A stretch of DNA of 64,000 bases, from contig OX940861.1 of the NCBI GenBank assembly GCA_954871525.1, forward strand, positions 11,888,842 to 11,952,841, in the 5' to 3' direction. The notes under the pieces were generated by a model that ran no database searches, was not told the DNA's origin, and saw only the letters and a list, made by a program, of their open reading frames with translations. Shown one piece after another: positions 33,391 through 46,600 of this stretch (positions within the stretch are counted from its first letter, which is position 1; each line of letters starts with the position of its first letter). The stretch comes from Parietaria judaica. Its lineage: Eukaryota; Streptophyta; Magnoliopsida; Rosales; Urticaceae. A program made the translations under genes and the position numbers.

Positions 33391-36300
33391 TTCCTTCAGC
33401 ATTCTTCCCGAGCTGCAGCTTCGCCTCCATTGGGTACTTGCTCAGGTTGCAATCCGTCATCTTGAATTGCTTGAGGATCTTCTTCGTGTAGGCCGACTGC
33501 TTGAGCGTGATGCAGTCCTTCTTCTGGTCTACCTCGATGCCGAGATAGTAAGAAAGTAGTCCAAGATCACTCATCTTGAACTCGGCCATCATCTGCTTTT
33601 TGAATCCTTCTACGCTTCCTGCGCTGGATCCAGTGACTATCAGGTCGTCCACATAAACTCCGACGACCAGAACTTCTTTTCTGCTCCTCCTGGTGTACAC
33701 TGCCTGCTCCCTGGAGCACATAGTGAATCCAAGACTCTTCAAGCTCTTGTCAAGGAATATGTTCCATGCCCTTGGAGCTTGACGTAGCCCGTATAGAGCC
33801 TTGGAGATCTTGTACACCTTCTTCTCTTTGCCCTTGACGCCAAAACCTTCAGGTTGACTGACGTAGACTTCTTTCTCGAGGTCACCATTTAAGAATGCCG
33901 ATTTGACATCCATGTGGTGAATCTCCCACCCTCGATGAGCTGCTAGGGCTAGGATGAGTCTGGTCGTGTCTAGTCTTGCCATGGGAGCAAAGACTTCCTC
34001 GAAGTCGACTCATTGCCTCTGCACGTAGCCTTTGGCTACTAGCCTTGCCTTGTGCTTTAGAACATTCCCCTCGATGTCCTTCTTGAGCTTGTAGACCCAT
34101 TTCAAGCCAATGGGCTTCTGACCTTTTGGCAGGTCGGTGAGCTCCCATGTCTTGTTCTCCTCGATGGACTCCATCTCCTTCTCCATTGCCTCCTGCCATT
34201 CCTGCTCGATTGTTGCCTCTTGGTAGTCGGTGAGCTGGTGGGGGTACCAGAGTTGGTGGAGGTACCCGAGCTGGTAGGGGCACCCGAGCTGAATGAGCTG
34301 GTGGGGGCACCTTCCTGCTCTACTACGCCCTCTTCTTCTTCGACTACGAACTCAACTGAGTTCTGCTCGGGGTCTCCATTCTCGTCGCGCCAATCCCACT
34401 TCTTCTCTTCTTCAAACACGGCATCTCTGCTTACCTGGATCTTGCCGCGTCGGGGGTCAAAGAGTCTGTGTGCCTTGCTTCCGTCTTCAACACCAAGGTA
34501 CACCATCGACTGACTTCTGTCATCGAGCTTCTTGAGATGGGGACCCACAGTCTTCACATGTGCGGTGCACCCAAACACCCTCAAGTGTTCCAAGTGGGGT
34601 TTCTTCCAATTCCATGCCTGGTAGGGAGTGCGCTCTCCTAGCGCCTTCGTTGGCAAACGATTTAGCAAATAGACTGCGTGTCTAACTGCTTCTCCCCAAA
34701 ACCTCGCTGGTACTTGCATACTCTTCAGCAAGCTCCTTGCTGTATCCATCGCTGTCCGGTTTCGTCTCCCCACCACACCGTTCTGCTGGGGAGTGTACGG
34801 TGCGGTCAGGTGGCGCTCGACTCATTCCTCATCGCAGAACTCTCCGAACTGCTGAGATGTGAACTCACCACCTCGGTCTGTTCTCAAGACCTTCATCTTG
34901 TGTTCTGACCCATTCTCCACGAGCCTCTTGAACTTCTTGAAGACTTCAAAGGCTCCACTCTTCTCCTTGAGCGTGTAGATCCACATCCAGCGACTGTAGT
35001 CATCAACAAGTAGTAAGAAATAATTGCTTCCGGCTAGAGTTGCTGGGGTGATAGGACCACAGAGGTCCGCATGCACCAGTTGGAGAGGTCGTTCTGCTCG
35101 GAACTTGACCTTGATCGGGAATGGCACTCTAGCCTGTTTCGCGATCATGCAGCATTCGCATAGCTGGTTGGGGTGTTCAATCTTGGGAACCCCAAAGGCT
35201 AACTCCTTCTCTCCCATCATCTTGAGCGCGTAGAAGTTTACGTGCCCAAGTCTCGCATGCCACAACCAGGCCGGGTCTGCTAGGGATGCTATCAGGCAGA
35301 CGGGCTGGAATGTCTCCAAGAGAATCTTGTACAACCTGTTCGGCGTTCTCTTCACCTTCATCAGCAGGTTGCCACTTCTGTTCCACATCTTCCGATAAGG
35401 ACCATACATCACCACTATGTTGCCGATCTCTGTCATCTGTCTGAGGCTTATGATGTTACTCTTCAGCTTTGGGATGTAGTAGACCTGGGTCATGAGGCAT
35501 TGGTCCCTGTTCTTACACATAAACAGAATGGACCCTCTGCCTCTAATTTTGACGATCGAACCATCGCCAAATTTCACGTTCCCCGTGATCTTCTCATCGA
35601 GCTCTTCAAACTTAGCTCTGTCTCCTGTCATGTGGTTGCTCGCACCATTGTCTAGGTACCAGACATCGGTAGATACTTTCTGCTCTCCGTCAGCGAGGAG
35701 GTTCGCAATAACCTTGTCCTCGATCAGGAACACCATCTCCGAGTTGGTCTGCTCTCTGGTCTCTGGTGTCTGGTATCTGCTCTGTGCTGTCAGGTCTCTG
35801 CTCTCTGCTCTCTGCTCGGAGCTCTCTGGTCGCTGGTATCTGATCTCTGGTCTCTGCTGGGATTCCGAGCAGGTCTAGTCTCTTCTCTCCGGGCAGATCT
35901 GTTCCCTGCTCTCCTGGCAGGTCTGCTCTCTCTCGCCTACGAAGATCGTCTCCTCGTCTTCTTGTCCGTCCAGGCTCACCTCCTGTTCGGCAAACATCAG
36001 AGCCGGCCGGTCTTCATTGAATCTCATCAGATTCGCTTCCTCTTTGTGGTTCTTGCTGTGGCACTCTGAAGCAAAGTGCCCAACCTTCTGACAATTATAG
36101 CACTTTACTGTGCTCTTGTCTCTCCTGGTCGTGCTTTCCTGACGGGGTGCACCACTGCCGCGACCTCGCGTGTCTCGATCTCGCCCCCGTCCACGACCTC
36201 TACCACGTCCTCGACTGTCTCCACTGTAGCTACTCCGACCAGAGGAGCTAGAAGAAAAGTCTGCTCCCCCGCTTTTCTTCTGTTTGGCCGTCCACTAATC

Positions 36301-36954
36301 ATGCGTGAACAGGAGGTTCTTTTCCTCTTCTCTGTCACCGTAACCCCGAAGTCTCTCCTCGTAGGCTTTGAGGCGACCAACAACCTCCTCGACCGTCATG
36401 GTCTTGAGGTCGCCGAACTGCTCAATCGATGTCACGATCTGCATGTATTTGTGAGGCACTGCTCGAAGAAACTTCTTGACGACGGTGGTCTCCTCCACCT
36501 TGTCTCCCAGCGAGCGTATGCCGGTCACAATGGACATGAGCCGCATAGCGAAATCATCAATTGATTCGCTCTCCCTCATCCTCATAACCTCGAACTCACT
36601 CTTCAAGGTCTGGACCTTTGCTTCCTTGACGCGATCTGCGCCCATGTACATGGTACGAAGTGTCGACCACGCCTCCTTTGCGGAATCCTTCTCGGCGATC
36701 ATGAGAAGGACATCTTCCGGAACTCCTTGGTAGATGGCGGCGAGTGCCATCCTCTCCTTGCGCCCTTCGACATTGCTGCCTTCCACAGTCTCCCAAACTC
36801 CTTGCGCCTGCAAGTTCACTCGCATCTTCAACGCCCACACCGAGTAATTGCTCTTCGTGAGCATCGGGTAATGGAGTGTCACGTTCCCTTCCTTTGATCC
36901 GATCTTCCTCGCCGTCGTCAGCTCTCCTCCGGTGGACTCGCGTGGTGACGACAT
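33391..36954 (-). pseudogene. Second Copia: gag, protease, integrase, RT
   Basis: ATG at 36952-36954 (MSSPRESTGGELT) starts gag (KSNYSVWALKMRVNLQAQGVW, DKVEETTVVKKFLRAVP). TAG at 36295-36297 interrupts. The zinc knuckle CYNCQKVGHFASEC lies near 36062-36103. A CTCTGGT-rich linker (35740-35930) follows, then protease WYLDNGASNHMTG. Integrase has HARLGHVN, HADLCGPI, RTDRGGEFTS, a TGA at 34822-34824, and APYTPQQNGVVGRRNRT. A Ser/Thr/Pro-rich tandem repeat (34216-34320) follows. A frame change lies near 34000-34200. RT continues as HHMDVKSAFLNGDLEKEV, YGLRQAPRAW and VGVYVDDLIVTGS, ending at the Gypsy insertion. It is non-functional as it stands. Confidence 0.88.
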
Positions 36955-36984
36955 CTTCTTTGGCACCTCTGCTCTGATACCAAT

Positions 36985-37600
36985 TATTGGTTCCCAATGG
37001 GAATGGATCTGCAACCAAAGAACACACAAGGAGCAAGAACAAAGGAAGAAGAAACTTTGGGAGAAAGAATTCTCTTTGATTAATTCGAAGGCAAAATTGC
37101 AATAATGGAGTTACAAAAAATAAACACTAACACTAGTATTTATAGGAGACCAAAAACAAAACCCTAGCTAACCTTCCTAAAATAAACCCAATCATATCTT
37201 ATACATTTACATTCAAATCCTAACAGAATCAGGAAACCAAATCAAATCAAATCAAATCTCCAAACTTGCTCCTCAAGTTTGGCACCTTCTAGAATGGGTT
37301 TCGATGACTTCTGGTCGGGTGTCCCTAGCAAGCTTGCTAGGGTGTAGTTCTGCTCGGGACAGTCCTGGTAGGAGTTCTTCTGGTAGGAGCATCTCTGGTA
37401 GGAGCATTCCTGGTCGGATCCTTTCCTGTTGGGGAAAGTCTCTGGTCGGACCCATCTCTGGTGGGGAGCTCTCTGGTGGGAGAACTCCTGCTAGGAAGAT
37501 CTCTGCTCGGGCTCTTCTCTGCTAGGGGAAGTTCTGGTAGGGAGATCTCTGGTAGGGAAATCTCTGCTAGGAGTTGAGCCAAGTCAGGCTTAAACTCACA
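36985..37600 (-). repeat. 5' LTR of the second Copia
   Basis: 616 bp, followed by the tRNA-Met primer site at 36971-36982 (minus strand). Confidence 0.92.
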
Positions 37601-37605
37601 TTCAC

Positions 37606-38918
37606 TTGGAATCCTTATAAGGATAGATAAATGGTTCAAGATATGAACCCAAATTCATTTGGAATAATAATTTTGCCAAGTGAAAGATAAATGGCTACAT
37701 TCCATGAAGTGAATGATATTGAAAGCACTTGAAGTGTTTAAAAGCTCTTAGAAATATATGAGCATTGAAAGCCGTTATTATTTTAAAAGATATTCACTAG
37801 TATAGTCCAATTTTTTTTTTTTTTATTAAACCTCATACTGGACTATAGCTTCTCTTTTAACAATTGTTAAAAGATCAATATTTTAGCATATCACAAAGTG
37901 ATTATTGCATTGATATGGAAGGGGTTGATGATAAAAAGTTAAATTGAGGTTTACGGAAAATGAACACGTATAGTGTCTTAACCCCCGAATGAAAATCTTA
38001 CGAGCTTGATTATCTAAACATGATTATTGTTCACGCGACTCATGCGTGAAAGGGGGATAAAGTATCATGCTTTTGATAATACATGTATCATCGAAGCGAG
38101 TATCTATGAAACTCATGATATATTTTAAATAACTTCAGAAGAGTTGTATTATTCTCCAAACTAGAGCTCTATGGTCGATCCGGAATAGGATTTTAAAGAG
38201 CTTCATAAATAATGCAAACATGAGTACACCCCATGCATATTATGATTTCATAAGAGAAAGTGAACCAGAAGTTCACCAATGGAACCAGAAGTTCATAATG
38301 GAACCAGAAGTTCAATAATGTTGGCGTGACCTGTTTGACTATCCCGGATCAAATGATGCAAAAAGAATTGAGAATTAATTTATTGAGAGCTATATGACTC
38401 AAGAATTCTCATCAAATGACTTGTTTACGCAGGAAATTGCTTCTTAAAGCATATTAGCATGTTGCGACTTGCATTATCTGGAATTCCATATGGGCCCATT
38501 TATTGACCACTAATATTTGAATAGATGCATCTATAAAATGGTGGTGAAATACATATTGAATAGCAACCTAAAGTTTGCAAGATTATTGCGGATTATGAAG
38601 TGATGGCTGCTAAGCGAAATATCATATTTAATGATATATCAATTTATTTTATTGGTCTAGTCAAGTATAATTGCCTCCAATTATTATGGACCATAGTGTA
38701 TGAAAACAAGGTTCCCTGTGAATTATGGAACTATTATATGCATCAAGCCAACAATATAATCCCCCGATCGTTTATAATGTGCGAAAGAATAAGTTTGTAT
38801 TTCCACCACAACGCACATAAGATGAGTTCTCTTAATAAATAGAGAATATTTGATGATAATTTTTTCATAATCAGGGGGAGAAAATACATATAGATATCTA
38901 GATAAGTATATCATGATC

Positions 38919-38970
<52 letters not shown>

Positions 38971-40456
38971 CAAATACTCCAGAAGAGTTGATAAATATAT
39001 ATCCATTGTTATGCTCCAATCCTAGAAGGATCTTTAGTTTGAAATTTATTAAACATTACACTACTTGATTCCCAGAAGCAATGTGAAATTGCAAAGGAGC
39101 AAAAAGTCAAGATAGTCATGTAATGAGGTAGGTTCTCCTCAAGAGACCATTGACATAACTATTCATAATCTTTATAAGATTATCAGGTACCTGAAGAATA
39201 GTAAATTTGGAATGAGGTCAAATGTTATGTCATTCATGGAATTGATATTGATGAAAATTTGTCGAGAACAAATTATACAAAGCAGCGCTATATCTGAAAG
39301 ATTTTAGAGGATCTTAAATTTGATTGAAATAGATGGCTAGATATAAAGACACAATTTTATTGGACCTGTACTCCAAACACTTTGAGAATGAGCTTGCCAA
39401 TGGGGTACAAAATTTATGCGGAAGTTTAATAAATTGAATCCTGGCACATGATGGCCCTATGTGGTGAATATTATTATATGGTAGTATAGAAGATTACAGT
39501 AAGCGTCTAACAAAATGTGATCACAAGGAATTATGTATAATGCATTCTTAATAGACCATGAAGAGTCAAAGAAATAACCAAATTCCTAGGATATATAAAA
39601 GTATCAATTAAATGCTCATTTTATATGAACATAGTATATGAGAATTCCTGAAGAATTCGATTAATTGTTTTATAAGAAGTTGAAGAATAAAACTCCAGAA
39701 GTATAACTTCTCCTCAACTTTCTTATTTAAAGGAGTTGAGAAACTCACATATATGGGCTTATTTTATTCCAAGGAATCGAAGTACAAATTGGTTGCATAT
39801 GTTTTGCTGGAAATTTTTATGTTCCTCCCAAAGCGCGGCTACAAAATATGGCTATGTATTTACGTGTACCGCTATATCCTGACTCTTTATAAGACTTTCA
39901 TAGCCAATTTCAAATCACTCCGAGTTGCTAGCTCTTTCGTGAATATGTATGGCTAAGGTCGTTAATCTATCATATTCGAGAATCATGCGATCTTTCAATA
40001 AATAAAGAAAATTTCACTATCTTTTACGAAGATAGTACAACTAGTATAACTCGGATCAAAAGAGACCAGACGAAGCATATATTTCTCAAAAGATGTTCTT
40101 TACACAAGATCTTCATGAAATTGAGAAATAATATTATTGTGACAATCGTGAAGATTTGTCCACTAATGTGCTTCATCTAAATAATGGTACATAATATCGA
40201 CATGAAATTCTCTGAGATATATAATGAAATTAGTCGATATGTTTAAATGAGGGGGAGAAATACGCGTTACACTCTTTTTCCCTTGCTTTAGGTTTTATCC
40301 CAATGAGTTTTTCTAACAAGGCTTTCAATGAAGTAGCTTTTATGCGTATCGTACAAATTATGTACTCTTTTTCCTTCTAGGGTTTTTTCTCACAGGGTTT
40401 TTCCTAGTAAGGTTTTAACGAGGCATAATATTTGTACACGTCATCCAAAGGGGGAG
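37606..40456 (+). pseudogene. Outer Copia pol remnants
   Basis: The sequence is full of stops, yet Copia pol is still readable. Near 38660-38760, LQLLWTIVYENKVPCELWNYYMHQAN corresponds to the integrase/RT linker. Near 39270-39300, NYTKQRYI is a reverse transcriptase C-terminal phrase. Near 39765, SKESKYKLVAYV is RNase H, and near 40022-40110 FYEDSTTSITRIK, DQTKHI, THDL-like pieces are the end of RNase H. A 20-bp unit (ggaaccagaagttca plus spacer) is repeated three times at about 38264-38320. A (TA)n tract lies at 38922-38967. Confidence 0.7.
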
Positions 40457-40716
40457 TGTTATGAATACATTGGATGACTTACACAATATTCCATGGAGCA
40501 TTCTAGAGATGGTGGAGAAATCAAGAGACTTTGGAAGATTCTAGAGATGGAGAATTCTAGAGAATATAACCTATGTCTTTTCATGTACTCATTTTGTATC
40601 TATAAATAGAGGTCATTGTAAAGCATGTTGATATACACAATCAATGAAATTATCTCCCTCATTGTCTCTATTATTCATATGCTTTCTACTATCATATAAG
40701 CTTCTCTTTATAAACA
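40457..40716 (+). repeat. 3' LTR of the outer Copia
   Basis: 260 bp after the tract aaagggggag. It is shorter than the 5' copy through small deletions. Confidence 0.9.
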
Positions 40717-40721
40717 GTTTC

Positions 40722-41004
40722 TACTTTCTATTGAGTCTCACGAGAATTTTATTCAATTTGTTATCGTCATGACAAATTAAGTACGACATTTTCATCTGTT
40801 CAGAAATAGTGTTATTTTGCTGATAATTTTAGACTCTAGTTTTATATTTCAACAGAAATTAACTGTAGATAATGAATTCGATGTAAAATTTTCTAAGATC
40901 GGCAATTTCATTTTCAAAATAATTTCTTATATGACAAAATAAAACAGTATGAGCCAACTTGAAAGTTGAAATCGAGAGAATTGAGAAGAAAGAAAATAAC
41001 CAAA
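40722..41004. other. Spacer, nothing recognised
   Basis: AT-rich sequence between the outer Copia and the Helitron-rich region. Confidence 0.5.
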
Positions 41005-42203
41005 TCTATATATATATAAAAGGAAAATCTTTCCCCAAGTCAAGGACAGCATAACGATTCAAGGATTTGAGATTCTTAATTTTACAGAATTTAGACTTTT
41101 TTTTTATTAAAAAACAGTTGACGTAGTTATTTCTTTTTTTCATTCATTGAATACTGTATTATATGTATATTATTTATTTCTTTCAACTCATTCATTTATT
41201 GTGGACTGTAAATTAAAAATCTGCATTAATATAGATTCTTGAACGTTTTTTTTAACATTGAGAAGACTAATAGTTTTTATTTATTTAAGTATATAAGTGA
41301 ATGAGTGTAAAGATCATTCAAGCCCTTTCTTTCTACTTCGTTTCTCCGAAATGTCCACCGTAGTCATCAGCGAACCACCATCTCCACTGTAAGTATTTTT
41401 TTTTCTCACGGAGGTTTTACACGTTCGCAGTCGGTTCTCAGACCCATCTCGCGTCTGTTTGCTATCTGACGAGCATCACCCAAGTTACTCCGCCTCTCAA
41501 TCTCTGGTACATAAGCTTTAACAGACTTATTCATTCATGTCTTTGGCTTTCTCTTGAGTTGTATATGCGCCACTGCCAGTGATCACTTGATATATATTTG
41601 GATCGTTTCTGAAATATTCTTCGATTTCAGCCTCTATGGATTGTGCCAATAAACTGTTTGACAAAAGTCCACTGAGGATTTTTGGCTTTTTAAGCCTTGA
41701 CTGTAAACAACTTGAGAGAAAGCTCGCCAAAAAGGCTTCGGTGAGTTTGTCATTTCCGAGGGTTTGGATTCAAATTTTTACATTCAATATTATTGAGTTT
41801 TGGGCATTGTCTTTTCTATTGTTGATTTTCAGTGGGATTTCGGTGAGTATCTTATTTCCTGGAGTTTGATTTCTACAACTAAGATAAACTTCGTCGCTTT
41901 TTTTGGTGAGTATCTTATTTCCCAGAGTTTGATTTCCAATTTATCCAGCGAGTTTTATTTGATTTTTGGGCATTGTCTTATCTTCTGTTGATTTTCATTG
42001 AGATTTCTTCAATCAAGAGCACGTTCGTTGCGTTTTCGGTGATATTTTTTTAGTATCGCGCAATTACCTAATCCTCTGAGAGACCCACTGAAAAGTGCAC
42101 ATTGTTATTACCGAGATTAGAATTCAAGCATAATTGTTATCGAAGTTAACATATGAAACATTTTGAATTTTTTCCTTAGAACTTCTTGAAAATCCCTTTA
42201 AAT

Positions 42204-42248
<45 letters not shown>

Positions 42249-43600
42249 GCAGCAACATGTTCTGTCGGAGGAGAATCTCACGAGCTGAGTAGAAGCGGAG
42301 TCCATGTGCAGCAACATTTTCTGCATAGGTTCGAACTATGCCTACTTCCAATTGGAAGGCAGTTTCGATATTTTTTTTCCAGGAAAGTGAAGTTGGTTAA
42401 TCCAAAGAGGAGGAAGCCGCACGCTGGCTATGAAGGTTCCACCAAAGAATATAAGTTCTTGGTTTCTATTTTCTACGGAACTATTTTGTGCAAGTGTGAG
42501 TTTTCGTTGTGTGATTAATTTCATGTTGAAACTTTCATTGTTGTTACATTTCTGGGGTTTTCTCTTACATTTTTAATTGATTTTATGAACTAAGATTGTT
42601 GAATTTAGTCTAATTTTATTTAACTGACCATTCTTCTATTTGTATTAGTTTCAGTACTTTGCTCCTTTCTGGGTTTGTATTTTGTTTATCCCATGCAATG
42701 TACAAGGTTTTTACTTAGGTTATGCAAAAACAGGTTTTGATTTTGACGGAGCAAACAAAGATTGTACAAGGTTGTTACTTAGGTTCTACGAAAACAGGTT
42801 GGATTTTGACGGAGCAAGCAAGGATTGTACAAGGTTGTTACTTTGGTTCTGCGAAATAGGTTGGATTTCGCTTCTTAATCTTCAATAATATATCTATCAT
42901 ATTGTCTTATACATTTGGGGTCGGAATTGATTACTCTATAAATTTGATTCCATGTGTTAATTTGATTTACCCCTAATTATATTTCAAACTGATGCAAATG
43001 TTTATTTTTTATTCACTGCCATGTTTAGGAGTTCTCTTTTTCTTCCATATTGGGATTTGTGCGTGTTGGCCTTCTTTCAAGCGGTTCGCACAACCAACAT
43101 AACGTTGTCGCGTCTTTTTTTTCTTTTTATTTTGAAAATAATTTTGTTCAATTATGTTTTTTCAGATTCCAACTCAATTTTGTAGCCCGAGTACTGCTGA
43201 AGATTTGAGCAGATTTTGACGCTCTAGAATTGCAGATTTAAGCTCTCATGGGTCGGCAAATTCAAATTCAAGCTTGGGTTTCATTGTCTACAAACGAGGT
43301 CAATTTTTTTTGTGGTTGTTCGTAAGGTTCGAGATTAAGGTGTCTTTTGTGAAATTTTGTGGTTTGAATGTTTAGGCGATTGAGTTGTTTTCCCGACTTT
43401 TGTTTTTTTAGCTCTCGATTTTCAGGAGATTAGTACACAATTCTAGCTATGTTTGTAATTCAATATTAACTTTGTCCGTTATTCGCAACATTAACTTTGA
43501 TGACCTTTGATTTCATAGATTGGAGTTAAAAAAGTTATTTATTATTGCAAAACTTTTGCTCTCATTGAAAATACATGGATTGTACTTATCTTAATTAAAA
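41005..43600 (+). mobile_element. Possible plus-strand Helitron, 3' end not found
   Basis: At 41005 the sequence TCTATATATATATAAAAGGAAAATC follows an A, the same 5' end as the neighbouring Helitrons. Inside are a CT-rich leader near 41330-41400 (atgtccaccgtagtcatc), an iterated phrase ggtgagtatcttatttccc (41740-41930), a (TA)n tract (42205-42245) and a 63-bp tandem repeat. It stops at 43600, where a minus-strand Helitron begins. Its own 3' end is not visible. No protein is supported. Confidence 0.4.
42699..42890. repeat. 63-bp tandem repeat, three copies
   Basis: Units start with tgtacaaggtt at 42699, 42763 and 42826 (third partial). Each contains gattttgacggagcaa(a/g)caa. The unit length is a multiple of three, so one frame is open through it, but nothing suggests a protein. 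Confidence 0.85.
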
Positions 43601-46600
43601 CTAGTGGACAGGCACCGCGCTCCGCGCGGTGACGATATATTTGATAATAATTCTAAAATTTAATAATTTAATTTCTTGGAGTAACTGAAAGATTTACATA
43701 AAACGTTAGATATATAAGCATTACTCACATTTGTTGACTTGATAATTTTGCCGTTATTTTTTAAGTTTAGAACTTTGCTACCTTAGTTGATCAAACTTTT
43801 GATATTTTGGCTGCAATTATCATTTTTGAAAAGTATGATGATTACATACTTGTAAATGTTTTAATATCCCTAAATAATCATCACAGCTTAAAAAATAGTT
43901 ATAGAAGATATATGTATCTATTTTTTTTTATTAATCGTCATACTTAACGCATTACTATGGGTGACATAATTAACATTCAACTCTCCTATAAACATTTTAA
44001 GTGTTCTGCATATTTTAATGATACTAATATTTTCTTCTTTTTTAAGAATATCTAAATAGAGAGAGTGAAAAATAAAAATTATTCTACAATCTCGTAAGTA
44101 TTGTTTTAATAAAATACAATAAATACATTGATACTATTTTAGCAAGCGAGTACAATAAATTTTTATCGTAATTAATAATGATATCATTTCTCTTAAAAGT
44201 GTTTTTTTTTCTTCTCACTCATGTGAGTCCTAATGTCGTGAGTGTATTTTGGTTAAGCTACATATGAATTTGAAATAGTAATTTAGTATGATGTTTTGTT
44301 ATGTTTATGTTTTAAACTTGAATATGCTTTGTAGCTATGAAATATCACGATTTTGAACTTTATTATAATAGTGATATTTCGGATGGAACTAAATACTAAT
44401 CATCAAATTGTTCTATTATTACGGCATTGCACATATATATGCGGTAAATGGCAATAAAATTATATAAAATTACTCGTTAGTAATTGACACTGAAATCTAA
44501 AATAACTACACTGATTACAAATCACGACTTTTTTTTTTATCATTTATCATAAAGCAAAGATGACAAAAACATTATCTATAAGTAATTATATATTCATATA
44601 TTGTCCTGGACTATAAACTCTAATATAACATCCACCAAAACTCTAATACTGTCCACCTTATTGCTTATAAACTCTAATATGCTATAACCAAATGTCGAAT
44701 TGCATTTTTTTTTCTATACTAAAAATTGACTTTCATAATTAATGCACACCACATAAATACCCCTAAATATTGCTATATATTATGAGCAGAAGTATATAAA
44801 AAAGAAAACCAATGATTTTTACATAAAAAAGTGTTATCTTAAATAAATATTGTATGGTCTAACACACGGAAAATAGTGGTCTCTTGGAGCAAGCAAACCT
44901 TTTTTCTTTGCACTGAAACCACCCATGAAACTCCGATGATGAGTATTCTAAGATTTCATAGTAAAAACTGTGAGGGAAACATGTAAGACTCATGGTCCAA
45001 CATTAAATATGCCGATAGACAACAAATTAGGCCTTAAACTGCGATAATAAGATACAAATACATGAATAAATTTATCTAGTAAAAATGAGAAAATATCAAT
45101 CTCAAAATTGAAAGAAAACATCAGTCTTACTTTTAAATTTGAGATCAATTTTATGACTTACATAGAAACAATATAAACGCGACCAACAGTTGGACACGGC
45201 GGAAGAGGCTCATCGGAGACACGACATACACCGGATAGATCTGAGAAGTCCAACAAACATAGTTAAAAAAAAAAGGAAATAATAAACCAAGAACAAAGAG
45301 AATATATCCATACCCAAAACACATTCGCCATTAGAGATGTTGATTTGATACATGTTATTTATTTAGCAACTATTACTTTCTTCCGTTAATTTTTACATAG
45401 GGTCATTAGCTTCCATTATCTTTAAGCATGATTTTGTTCAATACAAATTAAGCACGTTAAAAGGTATTTAAATTTCATTGTAAATAATTAAATTTTATGA
45501 ATATAAAGAAATGATTAACAGATAATAAGAAAAATATATATTGTATTCAAATTTGATAGCAAAGAACCTAAATTCTGCGAAGATAAAGAACATAGATTGA
45601 GCGTGTAAGAAATGTTATATGATGATAAAAATAATAATATGGGTATAAAAAGTGTGTGTGTGTATATATATATATATTTCATTTTAAAAAAAAAATCACA
45701 AAAACAAAATTGCATTATTCTAACTGATGAAACAAAGAAGGAAAACGTGCTTGTGTTATTCCATCTCTTCCAGTGGCTTTTGCTGCAAATGAAAACATTA
45801 CAATGCTAATGCAAACAAACAAATAAAAAAATTACTTATAAAAAAAAAAAGTCAAGAACTCATATATTTCGCCTCAAACCAAACAAATGCTACCAACCAA
45901 TTAGCCAAATTAATGGACCAGATTGGGATGAGGAGTGAAGGGCTTATAAGTTTAAAAACACATTTGAATTGAATGACGATTATAATACCTTCTCGAGAAT
46001 ATATATATATATATATATATATATTAATTGATTGATAACAACAATGGTAATAGTGAACGTCAATAGTTTCAACTTTCAATGGCATACCATGACAATTACT
46101 ATCAGAATTGATTGATTAACGTCAATTATAAATTAAATATCAGTTTTAAAATTGTGAATTGAAATCAAATATGACCTTTGATATTACTGATGCAGAATTA
46201 TTGAGCAAAACTTTTATTCATTTTTTTATTAGATAAAGATTAATGTGCATGTATTTATTTAAAAGAAAAGTGTATGTATTTAAAGGATCAATCAATTTTC
46301 AAGCACGGCAACATATTAAAAGCAATAAGAATGTGAATAGAATTTTCTTACCCACTTCTTAATAACTACCACTACAACTTAAATGAATGAATGTAATATT
46401 TTTATCAAAAAAAAATTATAAATTCTAAAAAAATAGAAAACATGTAAATCTTGAATTCTATTTAGACATGTCATCTACTTGTGATTTTGCTTTTATATAT
46501 ATATAGATTTAAAAGAAAAGTGTATGTATTTAAAGGATCAATCAATTTTCAAGCACGGCAACATATTAAAAGCAATAAGAATGTGAATAGAATTTTCTTA

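Larger units (their letters stand above)
26416..37600 (-). mobile_element. Second Copia element, itself split by a Gypsy insertion
   Basis: LTRs 26416-27025 and 36985-37600 (minus strand TGTGAGTTTAAGCC...GGGAACCAAYA) differ by about 14 substitutions and two small indels (about 2.3%). Perfect duplications TTCAC lie at 26411-26415 and 37601-37605. The primer site TGGTATCAGAGC (minus strand) lies at 36971-36982, and a purine tract GAGGGAGAA next to the 3' LTR. The total of 11.2 kb includes a 5.65-kb Gypsy element. Confidence 0.95.
16693..40716 (+). mobile_element. Old Copia element, expanded to 24 kb by nested insertions
   Basis: Matching LTRs at 16693-16962 and 40457-40716 begin TGTTATGAATA and end ATAA(A)CA. 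Perfect 5-bp duplications GTTTC flank them at 16688-16692 and 40717-40721. After the left LTR comes cattatcagcacgagg, a phrase common behind plant Copia LTRs. A polypurine tract aaagggggag precedes the right LTR. Its own sequence is left in pieces: 16963-17276, 23179-23522, 25079-26415 and 37606-40456. All are full of stops, but pol remnants are readable near the right end. LTR divergence is about 13% by eye, so it is the oldest layer. Inside it sit two Copia, one Gypsy and one fold-back element. Confidence 0.9.

Noticed and set aside
38264..38320. Short spaced repeats suggesting CRISPR
   Set aside because: Only three short imperfect units inside a decayed Copia in a plant genome; the spacers are not unique sequence of even length.
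42300..42345. ggttcgaactatgcc as a tRNA T-arm
   Set aside because: No acceptor stem, D-arm or anticodon arm can be drawn around it.
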